This document shows, in pieces, positions 7,951-16,520 of a stretch of 64,000 bases of DNA. The notes below the pieces were generated by a model. It was not told the origin of the DNA. It saw only the letters and a list, made by a program, of their open reading frames with translations, and made no database searches. The position numbers were made by a program, and so were the translations under genes. Origin of the DNA: Buttiauxella sp965119215. GTDB lineage: Bacteria > Pseudomonadota > Gammaproteobacteria > Enterobacterales > Enterobacteriaceae. The DNA lies in the NCBI GenBank assembly GCA_965119215.1, contig CBCPKK010000035.1, positions 6,599 to 70,598 of the forward strand. Direction: 5' to 3'. Numbering within the stretch: position 1 is the first letter of the stretch; each line of letters starts with the position of its first letter.

Positions 7951-8934
7951 ATGGCGTTATTGAATGTAGATAAATTATCGGTGCATTTCGGCGACGAAAA
8001 GACACCGTTCCGTGCCGTAGACCGCATTAGTTACAGCGTAAATCAGGGCGAAGTTGTCGGCATCGTAGGGGAATCAGGTTCCGGTAAATCGGTTAGCTCG
8101 CTGGCGATTATGGGGCTGATTGATTACCCAGGTCGCGTGATGGCGGAAAAACTCGAGTTTAACGGCCAGGATCTCCAGAAAATTTCTGAGAAAGAGCGTC
8201 GTAACCTGGTGGGTGCCGAAGTGGCGATGATCTTCCAGGACCCGATGACCAGCCTCAACCCGTGCTACACCGTGGGTTTCCAGATTATGGAAGCCATCAA
8301 GGTGCATCAGGGTGGCAACAAGAAAACCCGTGTTCAGCGTGCAATTGATCTGCTGAACCTGGTGGGCATTCCCGATGCGGCTTCGCGTCTGGACGTTTAC
8401 CCGCACCAGCTTTCTGGAGGTATGAGCCAGCGCGTGATGATCGCCATGGCGATTGCTTGTCGCCCTAAGCTGTTGATTGCTGATGAACCGACCACCGCGC
8501 TGGATGTGACCATCCAGGCGCAAATCATCGAGCTGTTACTGGAACTGCAGCAAAAAGAGAACATGGCGCTGATCCTTATCACCCATGACCTCGCACTGGT
8601 TGCCGAAGCGGCGCACAAAATCATCGTGATGTACGCAGGGCAAGTGGTGGAAACGGGCAACTCGCACGATATCTTCCGTGCTCCGCGCCATCCGTACACC
8701 CAGGCGTTGCTGCGTGCATTGCCTGAGTTTGCGCAGGATAAAGCGCGCCTGGCCTCGTTGCCGGGTGTGGTGCCGGGCAAGTACGACCGCCCGACCGGCT
8801 GCCTGCTCAACCCGCGTTGCCCGTATGCGACAGATAAATGCCGCAGCGAAGAACCAGAGCTGAACATGGTGGACAACGGGCGCCAGTCCAAATGCCACTA
8901 CCCACTCGATGATGCCGGGAGGCCAACGCTATGA
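7951..8934 (+). CDS. dppD: Dipeptide ABC transporter ATPase DppD
   Basis: A 327-residue ATP-binding subunit that works with DppF to power uptake. It shows Walker A GESGSGKS, the Q-loop (MIFQDPMTSLNPC), the signature LSGGMSQR, Walker B (LLIADEPTTALD) and the H-loop (LITHDL). The C-terminal oligopeptide/dipeptide extension has the cysteine set CLLNPRCPYATDKCR, which in this family can bind a 4Fe-4S cluster. It overlaps dppF by 4 bp, implying translational coupling. Confidence 0.96.
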   Translation: MALLNVDKLSVHFGDEKTPFRAVDRISYSVNQGEVVGIVGESGSGKSVSSLAIMGLIDYPGRVMAEKLEFNGQDLQKISEKERRNLVGAEVAMIFQDPMTSLNPCYTVGFQIMEAIKVHQGGNKKTRVQRAIDLLNLVGIPDAASRLDVYPHQLSGGMSQRVMIAMAIACRPKLLIADEPTTALDVTIQAQIIELLLELQQKENMALILITHDLALVAEAAHKIIVMYAGQVVETGNSHDIFRAPRHPYTQALLRALPEFAQDKARLASLPGVVPGKYDRPTGCLLNPRCPYATDKCRSEEPELNMVDNGRQSKCHYPLDDAGRPTL

Positions 8935-9935
8935 GTATCGATAAGGCCACTGCGCAACCTCTGTTGCAGGCCATCGACCTGAAAAAACACTATCCGGTGA
9001 AGAAAGGCTTTTTCGGCCAGGAACGCCTGGTAAAAGCGCTGGACGGGGTTTCATTTGACCTTGAGCGCGGCAAAACGCTGGCGGTGGTGGGTGAGTCTGG
9101 CTGTGGTAAATCCACGCTGGGTCGCTTGCTGACGATGATCGAAATCCCAACCGGTGGTGAGCTTTACTACCAGGGCCAGGATTTGCTCAAGCCTGATGAA
9201 ACATCAGAAAAGCTGCGTCGTCAGAAAATCCAGATAGTCTTCCAGAACCCGTACGGTTCGCTGAACCCACGTAAAAAAGTGGGGCAAATTCTTGAAGAGC
9301 CACTGCAAATCAACACCAGCCTGAGCAAAGCCGAACGGCGTGAAAAATCGCTGGCGATGATGGCGAAAGTCGGCCTGAAAACCGAGCATTACGACCGCTA
9401 TCCGCACATGTTTTCTGGCGGCCAGCGTCAGCGTATCGCTATCGCCCGTGGCCTGATGCTGGACCCGGACGTGGTTATCGCCGATGAACCGGTTTCCGCA
9501 CTGGACGTTTCCGTACGTGCGCAGGTTCTGAACCTGATGATGGATTTGCAGCAGGAAATGGGGCTGTCGTACGTGTTCATCTCCCACGATTTGTCCGTGG
9601 TAGAACACATTGCCGACGAAGTGATGGTGATGTATTTGGGTCGCTGTGTAGAGAAGGGCACGAAAGACCAGATATTCTCTAACCCGCGCCACCCGTACAC
9701 CCAGGCACTGCTTTCAGCCACACCGCGTCTGAACCCGGACGACCGCCGTGAGCGTATCAAGCTGACAGGCGAACTGCCAAGCCCGCTGAATCCGCCTCCG
9801 GGCTGCGCGTTCAACGCCCGCTGCCGCCGCCGTTTCGGGCCATGTACCCAGTTGCAGCCGCAGCTTAAAGAGTACGGCGGTCAGTTGGTTGCTTGTTTTG
9901 CTGTTGATCAGGATGAGAACGTAGAGATTCGGTAG
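8931..9935 (+). CDS. dppF: Dipeptide ABC transporter ATPase DppF
   Basis: A 334-residue second ATP-binding subunit of the dipeptide transporter. Walker A is GESGCGKS, the signature FSGGQRQR, Walker B VVIADEPVSALD, and the H-loop FISHDL. The C-terminal extension carries CAFNARCRRRFGPC. The family works as a DppD-DppF heterodimer beneath DppB-DppC. It is the last gene of the operon and is followed at once by a palindromic repeat cluster that may end or stabilise the message. Confidence 0.96.
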   Translation: MSIDKATAQPLLQAIDLKKHYPVKKGFFGQERLVKALDGVSFDLERGKTLAVVGESGCGKSTLGRLLTMIEIPTGGELYYQGQDLLKPDETSEKLRRQKIQIVFQNPYGSLNPRKKVGQILEEPLQINTSLSKAERREKSLAMMAKVGLKTEHYDRYPHMFSGGQRQRIAIARGLMLDPDVVIADEPVSALDVSVRAQVLNLMMDLQQEMGLSYVFISHDLSVVEHIADEVMVMYLGRCVEKGTKDQIFSNPRHPYTQALLSATPRLNPDDRRERIKLTGELPSPLNPPPGCAFNARCRRRFGPCTQLQPQLKEYGGQLVACFAVDQDENVEIR

Positions 9936-10584
9936 TTCAGATGGCCCTCACCCTAGCCCTCTCCTTCCCAGGAGAGGGCATATTCTTTGCTACCAGGCCC
10001 TTGGGGAGAAGGTTGGAGTGAGGGGGTTTTGGTAGATTTACAGTCAACCTTTCGGCTCAATCCCTTTCTGCTTCAAAGCCCTCATCCATAGCTCACGCTT
10101 AAATCAAATTACTCACCCATAGCGCCCGTGTATATATTAAGAATTACTTTATTAGGACGGCATCGCTTATTCCCCGATATAACGCCAATTTGATATTCAT
10201 TTGTCTGCCTTAGTTGTTAATTTCCTCTACGAAATATCAGTAACGCACAAATACTGTTTATGTGTGTGTAATCACAAAAAAAGTCTGCTACCTTTAATGA
10301 ATTAGTATTAAATAGCGCTCAATCACAAACTAAATCACTTTCATGCTTAGATGGGCATAAATAAGAAAAAAAGATGGAGGTAGAACCTCTGGTGCCTATA
10401 TATTGGCTTGAAATGCAGATTGTTTCTCGAAAAATAAATAATAAAACACAAAATAATAACGCATCGCGATTAATAACGTTCCATGAAGTCAATAACCCTA
10501 AATAATGATTAGCAAAACCTTTCTAATAGTATTGGTTTATGCTTGAAGTGTATTCGTGTATCCAACCTAAATGTCTTATAAATC
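9936..10584. other. 650-bp region between dppF and the cellulose operon
   Basis: No gene found. The first 90 bp are a repeat cluster; the remainder is AT-rich and presumably holds the bcs promoter. In E. coli this interval carries yhjV and the bcsEFG/bcsR part of the cellulose locus, all absent here. Confidence 0.6.
9943..10027. repeat. CCCTCTCC-type repeat cluster after dppF
   Basis: CCCTCTCC (9957-9964) / GGAGAGGG (9971-9978) hairpin flanked by CCCTCACCCTAG on the left and its near complement GGTTGGAGTGAGGG about 40 bp to the right. This suggests a larger imperfect palindrome, the fullest form of the dispersed element in the window. Confidence 0.7.
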
Positions 10585-11190
10585 ATGAGTATTGCAATGA
10601 AAAACTATGATGATTTGCAGCGCTTCAAGGATAAGACGCGCACAGGTGCTATCGAATTCAAGGATATGTCGGCGCAAAACCAACAGTCAGATACGAGTAA
10701 CTGGGCGATCATCAAACAGTTAATGAATACTGATGGTGAGGAAACTGTGCTTTCTCAGGCGGGAAGTATTTCAGTGCCAGCGCCACAGGCCGTTAAGGCT
10801 GATGAGTTTGATAGCCGGCACTTCAAGCCGTTGGTCGCACAGCCAATTAATAACGCTGTTTCACAAGGCTCCATTCTGGGTAGCCTCAACAGCGCAATGC
10901 CACAAGCCAAACCCGAGGCTTTCCAACCTGAGCAAAATAAACCCGCAACAGAGACGCTGTTTGAGCAGCTTGCCCCGGTATCTGTGTCTCCTGAGCCTGT
11001 TAAACCAGAACCGATTAAAGAAGTTGTAAAACCTGCCGCTGTTGCAGCGCCGCAGGCCCCTGCACCGGTAACCGCTGAGCCCGTGCGTTTTGACAAACTG
11101 TTCGCAGCCAAAGGGAATACGGCGCGGAAACACCCCGCCAAAGACTTACCGCTGCAACCGTTGCTGGAGATGATTGCGTCATGCCGCTAG
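10585..11190 (+). CDS. bcsO: Cellulose biosynthesis protein BcsO
   Basis: A 201-residue protein with a short conserved N-terminus (KNYDDLQRFKDKTRTGAIEFKDMS) and a long low-complexity middle rich in Pro, Ala, Val and Glu (about 60-165). BcsO is a proline-rich accessory protein found with BcsD in type I cellulose operons. Its exact role is unsettled, but it is linked to placing or organising the synthase. No membrane segment is seen. It is first in the operon and overlaps bcsQ by 10 bp. The start is uncertain: neither ATG 10585 nor the in-frame ATG 10597 has a strong ribosome binding site. Confidence 0.8.
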   Translation: MSIAMKNYDDLQRFKDKTRTGAIEFKDMSAQNQQSDTSNWAIIKQLMNTDGEETVLSQAGSISVPAPQAVKADEFDSRHFKPLVAQPINNAVSQGSILGSLNSAMPQAKPEAFQPEQNKPATETLFEQLAPVSVSPEPVKPEPIKEVVKPAAVAAPQAPAPVTAEPVRFDKLFAAKGNTARKHPAKDLPLQPLLEMIASCR

Positions 11191-11984
11191 TGTGTGTTTG
11201 CTCGCCAAAAGGCGGAGTAGGGAAAACCACGGTTACCGCCAATCTGGCGTATGCGTTGGCTCGTGCTGGCAGTAAAGTGCTGGCGATTGATTTTGATGTG
11301 CAGAATGCGCTGCGCCTGCATTTTGGCGTGCCATTGTCCGATGGCCGCGGATATGTGGCAAAAGCCATTGAATCTGCGGACTGGAGCCAGTCGGTTTTGA
11401 CCGCCGGTAGCAATATGTTTGTGCTGCCGTATGGCGATGTCACTGAAGAACAGCGGCTTGAGTTTGAGCAGCGTCTGGCGAACGACAGCCATTTCCTGAT
11501 ACGTGGCTTAAGTACGTTACTCAATTATCCTGGCCTTATTATCATCGCCGATTTTCCGCCAGGGCCAAACCCGGCGCTTAAAGCGGTTTCACGTCTGGCT
11601 GATTTGCATCTGGTGACTATGATGGCGGATACCGCTTCGCTTTCATTATTGCCACATATTGAAAACCATCGCCTGATTGGCGAGCCGCTAAATAATAAAG
11701 CGGGATACTATTTTGTTCTCAACCAAAGCGATAATCGCCGTCATATTAGCCGCGACGTCACGGCTTTTATGCAGCAACGTCTTGGCGATCGTCTGCTCGG
11801 CATTATTAACCGCGATGAAAGTGTGGCTGAAGCCAACGCCTCTCAACAATCAATATTCGATTTCAGCCCGGCTTCCGCGGCGGCTTTTGATATTGAGCTA
11901 ATTAGCAAGCGAGTGGCGGCTCTTCTCGACATAAAAGTGGGTGATGGTGCGGTACACGCTGCCTTGAGAACGTCAAATTTCTGA
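11181..11984 (+). CDS. bcsQ: Cellulose synthase-associated ParA/MinD-like ATPase BcsQ
   Basis: A 267-residue SIMIBI-class ATPase with the deviant Walker A KGGVGKTT near the N-terminus, a switch I segment around IDFDVQNALRLHFG and Walker B-like IIADFPPG. In E. coli BcsQ is needed for cellulose production and associates with the synthase at the cell pole. The reading frame is complete here, unlike E. coli K-12, where a stop codon inactivates it. It is coupled to bcsO by a 10-bp overlap and ends 19 bp before bcsA. Confidence 0.9.
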   Translation: MPLVCVCSPKGGVGKTTVTANLAYALARAGSKVLAIDFDVQNALRLHFGVPLSDGRGYVAKAIESADWSQSVLTAGSNMFVLPYGDVTEEQRLEFEQRLANDSHFLIRGLSTLLNYPGLIIIADFPPGPNPALKAVSRLADLHLVTMMADTASLSLLPHIENHRLIGEPLNNKAGYYFVLNQSDNRRHISRDVTAFMQQRLGDRLLGIINRDESVAEANASQQSIFDFSPASAAAFDIELISKRVAALLDIKVGDGAVHAALRTSNF

Positions 11985-12003
11985 CAACCAGCCAGGATGT
12001 CCT

Positions 12004-14124
12004 ATGAAAAAGGTCCTGTTTTGCTTACTGCTATTGGTGTTAGCGCCAATAGCAGTGCTTATCATTATTACGCCTATGGACAGCCAGAAGCAGTATATCT
12101 TTGGCTTTATTAGCCTCGCTATTCTGTTTGTTCTTGGCTTTAGCAAAAAGCACAGCGTGTCGATGATCATGATGGTGGTGTCAGTATTGATGTCCACCCG
12201 TTATATTTATTTTCGCGCCACGCAAACCCTGCACTTTAATTCTGAAATAGAAGCCATTCTCGGTATAGGGCTATTTTTAGCTGAACTGTATATCTGGGTC
12301 ATATTATTACTGAGTTATCTGCAAACCGCCTTCCCGCTGAAAAGGGGAATTGTGCCGTTGCCGGACGATACCTCGACCTGGCCTACGGTGGATGTTTATA
12401 TTCCCAGCTACAACGAAAGCCTCGATGTGGTGCGCGATACCGTGCTCGCCGCGCAATGTATCGACTATCCGCGCGATAAAATAAAAATCTATCTGCTTGA
12501 TGACGGTAAGCGGCGCGAATTTGCTGTGTTTGCGGCGGACGTAGGTGTCGGATATATCACGCGAAATGATAACTCGCATGCCAAAGCCGGGAACCTCAAT
12601 CACGCCATGAAACTCACCAAAGGTGAGCTGATTTGCGTCTTTGACTGTGACCACGTTGCCACGCGTATTTTCCTGCAGGCGACCGTGGGTGCCTTCCTGA
12701 AAGACCCGAAACTGGCGCTGTTGCAAACGCCACACTACTTCTATTCGCCGGACCCTTTTGAACGTAACTTATCGGCTGGGCGCAATATCCCTAACGAAGG
12801 TTCGTTGTTCTACGGCCCAATCCAGCAGGGTAACGATAACTGGAATGCGACGTTTTTCTGCGGTTCCTGCGCCGTTATTCGCCGTAGCGCGCTTGAAGAA
12901 ATCGGTGGCTTCGCGGTAGAAACCGTGACTGAAGATGCGCATACCGCGCTGAAAATGCAGCGCCTGGGCTGGAAATCTGCTTTCCTGGATATCCCGCTGG
13001 CCGCGGGCCTTGCGACAGAGCGCCTGGTGTTGCACGTGATTCAACGAACCCGCTGGGCGCGCGGCATGACACAAATATTCCGTATGGATAACCCGCTGTT
13101 TGGTCGTGGTCTGACATGGCAGCAACGCTGCTGTTATCTCAGCGCGATGCTCTATTTCCAGTTTGCTTTGCCGCGAATCGCGTTTCTCACCGCCCCTTTG
13201 GCGTATTTGCTGTTCAACCTGAATATCATTCACTCCTCGGCGGCCCTGATTTTCGCTTATGCGTTGCCGCACTTGCTGCTTACTATTTACCTGAATTCAC
13301 GAATGAACGGGCGTTACCGCTACAGTTTCTGGGGCGAGATATACGATTTGGTTCTGGCATTCCATTTGGTTTTGCCCACATTTATCACGATGCTGTTCCC
13401 AAAACGCGGCAAGTTCAACGTAACGGACAAAGGTGCGCTGTTGAACGTGGGTTACTTCGATTTCAGCGTGGTGCGGCCTCACGTGATTATCGCGGTATTG
13501 CTGGCGGTAGCGGTGATAGCCGGGATTGTGCGAGCTTGTGCGCATGACTACTTTGGCGTTGACCCTAGCGTTATCGCGCTGAACGTCGGCTGGGGTTTAT
13601 ACAGCCTGGTGTTCTTGCTGGCAGCAATTGCGGTGGCCCGTGAAACACGCCAGACACGCAAAACTATCCGTATTGATGTCGATGTTCCGGTAGTCATTCA
13701 CTATGCCAGCGGTATTTCGTCGCGCAGCAACACGCTTGATTTGTCGATGGGCGGCTGCCGAATCGCGGTGCCGGATGACCGACATCTCACCGATGAAATT
13801 GAAGAAATCGAACTGCAATTGAAATCCGGCTCTATCAGCATTCCGGTGCAAATGATTGCCAATGACGAACAGGTTATTCGCCTGATGTTTGAAGAAATCC
13901 CACTGGACCGCCGTCGTGAACTGGTGCGCGTAGTTCTGGCACGTGCCGACGCCTGGATTCATCCGCCTAAACCGCAGGACAACCCGTTCCGTTCAATGCT
14001 TATCATCATCCGTTGTGTCTCCGATTTGTTCTGGCTGACATGGAAATCGCGCCGTGAAAACCGCCGTTTGCGTCAGGAAGAAGCAAAGCGCATGGAAGGT
14101 GTCAGTGAGGACAACGTTACATGA
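12004..14124 (+). CDS. bcsA: Cellulose synthase catalytic subunit BcsA
   Basis: A 706-residue inner-membrane GT2 glycosyltransferase that polymerises UDP-glucose into beta-1,4-glucan and translocates it. The catalytic motifs are in order: DDG at 165-167, DCD at 214-216, TED at 309-311 and QRTRW at 347-351, between N- and C-terminal groups of membrane helices. A C-terminal PilZ domain has the c-di-GMP motifs RKTIR (552-556) and D579-L-S-M-G-G584, so activation by c-di-GMP is expected. It is shorter than the 872-residue E. coli enzyme, lacking that protein's N-terminal extension, as usual for type I operons. Its last 4 bp overlap bcsB. Confidence 0.95.
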   Translation: MKKVLFCLLLLVLAPIAVLIIITPMDSQKQYIFGFISLAILFVLGFSKKHSVSMIMMVVSVLMSTRYIYFRATQTLHFNSEIEAILGIGLFLAELYIWVILLLSYLQTAFPLKRGIVPLPDDTSTWPTVDVYIPSYNESLDVVRDTVLAAQCIDYPRDKIKIYLLDDGKRREFAVFAADVGVGYITRNDNSHAKAGNLNHAMKLTKGELICVFDCDHVATRIFLQATVGAFLKDPKLALLQTPHYFYSPDPFERNLSAGRNIPNEGSLFYGPIQQGNDNWNATFFCGSCAVIRRSALEEIGGFAVETVTEDAHTALKMQRLGWKSAFLDIPLAAGLATERLVLHVIQRTRWARGMTQIFRMDNPLFGRGLTWQQRCCYLSAMLYFQFALPRIAFLTAPLAYLLFNLNIIHSSAALIFAYALPHLLLTIYLNSRMNGRYRYSFWGEIYDLVLAFHLVLPTFITMLFPKRGKFNVTDKGALLNVGYFDFSVVRPHVIIAVLLAVAVIAGIVRACAHDYFGVDPSVIALNVGWGLYSLVFLLAAIAVARETRQTRKTIRIDVDVPVVIHYASGISSRSNTLDLSMGGCRIAVPDDRHLTDEIEEIELQLKSGSISIPVQMIANDEQVIRLMFEEIPLDRRRELVRVVLARADAWIHPPKPQDNPFRSMLIIIRCVSDLFWLTWKSRRENRRLRQEEAKRMEGVSEDNVT

Positions 14125-16508
14125 AACGGATGACCTTTAAAGTTTGTCAGTTGTTGCTCGCGTTAACAGTTTTGGCTTCACCCGTTATGGCTGAAGAACC
14201 GACAACAGTTGAGTCGTTGCTGCCCATAGATTTACCGGCTCCGGGGCAAGATGGCGCTGCACCGCAAGAAGCTGTGCCTGCACCAGAAACTGCGCCGCTG
14301 CCCGATCCGGCACCCGTTCAAACGCCAGACCTTGTCCCGGCGACCTCATCGGTATTCACTCCGGGGAACGTCAGCAGCATCACCGTGGCGCAAATGGGCC
14401 AGCCGCGCGGCATCATGCTTAGCGGCGGTCAATTGCAGGCGGGGATTGATTTTACATTGCCGAGCGATCAGGTCATCACCAACGCGCAACTGTTGTTGAA
14501 CCTGAAAGTTTCTCCGGCGATGGCGGCTCGCAACACGACGTTACAACTGATGATGAACGGCCAGCCGTTGGGAACCGTGCCGTTGGGTTCCGCCGACAGC
14601 GATGTTTCGAATTACCAGCTGGAAATCCCGGCGGCAATGGTGGTTTCGAGCAACAACATCAGCTTTAAAATTAACGATGGCGACGCGCTGCTGTGCCTGC
14701 GCGATCTGTCTGATAAATACCAGGTCACCATCATGCCGGACACCCGGCTGGAGCTGGAGGGGCAGCAGCTTAATATTGGTGCGGATCTGAGCCATTTCCC
14801 GCGTCCCTTCTTTGATTCAATGCAGATGACGCCTGCCTCTGTGGCGTTTGCCTTCCCGGCGAAAACGTTGCCGGAGCAGGTGAGTGCGGCGGCATTGGTC
14901 GCCTCCTGGTTAGGCATCGAAGCGGATTATCGCGGTATTTCCTTTAATGCGCTGCATGACAAACTGCCGGAGAGAAACGGCATTCTGTTTGGCAAGCCAG
15001 GCGAGCAAATTGGCGGCCTTACCCTGCCAGAAACGCAAAAACCGATGCTGCAAGTCATCGATAACCCAGGTAACCCGGTTTACAAATTGCTGCTGGTGGT
15101 CGGAAATTCAGACCAGCAATTGCGTGCGGCGGCATGGCGTTTAACTCAAGGTAAATTTGCTGCCCAAACCGCCAGTACCGCGGTAGAAAACCAGACTATC
15201 CCAGCGAGTAAGGCGTATGACGCCCCACGCTGGATTTCGACCGAACGTCCGGTGCATTTATCCGAACTGATGCGTAAAGACCAAAGTCTGACCGCAACAG
15301 GGATTTGGCATGCGCCGTTAAGCGTTGCCTTCCGCGCAGCACCCGATTTGTTCCTGTGGGATGGCGACACCATTCCGGTGAAAATTGGCTATCGCTTCCC
15401 GACAGAAAACTGGATAGACGAAGAGCGCTCCTACCTTTCGTTGACCCTCAACGGTGCCTTCCTGAATAACTTGCCAGTGAACAAGCAGGGCGCACTGGAA
15501 ACGCTGTGGCGGAAAGTAGGCGGCGATGCGCGCCAGGAAAGCTACAACCTTGCGCTGGAACCGTACATGATTTATGGCGACAACCAGTTGTCGCTGTATT
15601 TCAACATCGAAACCAAAGAATCGGCACCGTGTAGCGTGCTGCTCAATAACAACATCAAGAGCCGTATCGACGAAAACTCGACCATTGATTTGAGCAAAAC
15701 GCGCCACTTCTCGCTGCTGCCGAATCTGTCTTATTTCGTGGGTGCCTCGTTCCCGTTCTCACGTTTTGCGGACTTCGCGCATACCATTTTGCTGCTGCCA
15801 GAAAACCCAGGCGAAGAGCAAATCAGTACGATGCTGAATATGGCGGCGCGTTCAGGCAATGCGACCGGCACCTCTTTGAATAACAACTCGGTGATGTTTG
15901 GTCTGCCAACAGCCGGAGCTAATCTGCAACGTCTTGAACAAAGCCATGTGCTGGCGGTTTCGACTATTAATCAGAGCGCATTTAACCGGGCTTTACTGGC
16001 TCAATCACCGTTTACCAGCAACGAGCATTCGTTCGGGGTTCGTGAGCGTTCAGTCCGGGACAAAATTCAGAGCTGGATAGAGGGCGACTGGGGCTCGAAG
16101 GGGACTGCCGCTGACCGTTACTTCTCGTCTAACGAAGCATGGCGTGGGTTTGTCAGCTTCCGCTCGCAATGGAATCCGTCGCGTGTGGTGGTGCTGGCGA
16201 TAGGCAGTTCCGATGAACAGCTCTCACGGCTGCAAACGGACTTAAGTTCAGCGCGCATTAACGCCGGTATTCGTGGCGACGCGGCGATCATTACTGATGA
16301 GAACGGGGTGCGGAGCTTCCGCGTCGGCCAACAGTTCCCGAGCGGCCAAATGCCCTGGTACATGATGGTGGTCTGGTATGCCAACCAGCACTCGGCCCTG
16401 TTAGCTATTTTAGGTTTGTTGTTCGCCACAGTAATTGGCCTGAGCTTGTATGCCTTGCTGAAAAAACGCGCACGTAAACGTCTTAATCCTCAGGATGATG
16501 GTAAGTAA
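14121..16508 (+). CDS. bcsB: Cellulose synthase periplasmic subunit BcsB
   Basis: A 795-residue protein that docks on BcsA and guides the glucan through the periplasm. A signal peptide ends near PVMAEE (about residue 24), followed by a Pro/Ala/Glu-rich linker (about 35-75). The large domain has the alternating carbohydrate-binding and flavodoxin-like modules known from BcsB. A single C-terminal transmembrane helix lies within the last 45 residues and is followed by basic residues (KKRARKR). This tail helix completes the BcsA membrane domain in known structures. Translation is coupled to bcsA by an ATGA overlap. Confidence 0.94.
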   Translation: MKRMTFKVCQLLLALTVLASPVMAEEPTTVESLLPIDLPAPGQDGAAPQEAVPAPETAPLPDPAPVQTPDLVPATSSVFTPGNVSSITVAQMGQPRGIMLSGGQLQAGIDFTLPSDQVITNAQLLLNLKVSPAMAARNTTLQLMMNGQPLGTVPLGSADSDVSNYQLEIPAAMVVSSNNISFKINDGDALLCLRDLSDKYQVTIMPDTRLELEGQQLNIGADLSHFPRPFFDSMQMTPASVAFAFPAKTLPEQVSAAALVASWLGIEADYRGISFNALHDKLPERNGILFGKPGEQIGGLTLPETQKPMLQVIDNPGNPVYKLLLVVGNSDQQLRAAAWRLTQGKFAAQTASTAVENQTIPASKAYDAPRWISTERPVHLSELMRKDQSLTATGIWHAPLSVAFRAAPDLFLWDGDTIPVKIGYRFPTENWIDEERSYLSLTLNGAFLNNLPVNKQGALETLWRKVGGDARQESYNLALEPYMIYGDNQLSLYFNIETKESAPCSVLLNNNIKSRIDENSTIDLSKTRHFSLLPNLSYFVGASFPFSRFADFAHTILLLPENPGEEQISTMLNMAARSGNATGTSLNNNSVMFGLPTAGANLQRLEQSHVLAVSTINQSAFNRALLAQSPFTSNEHSFGVRERSVRDKIQSWIEGDWGSKGTAADRYFSSNEAWRGFVSFRSQWNPSRVVVLAIGSSDEQLSRLQTDLSSARINAGIRGDAAIITDENGVRSFRVGQQFPSGQMPWYMMVVWYANQHSALLAILGLLFATVIGLSLYALLKKRARKRLNPQDDGK

Positions 16509-16520
16509 AGGTGGTGCTCA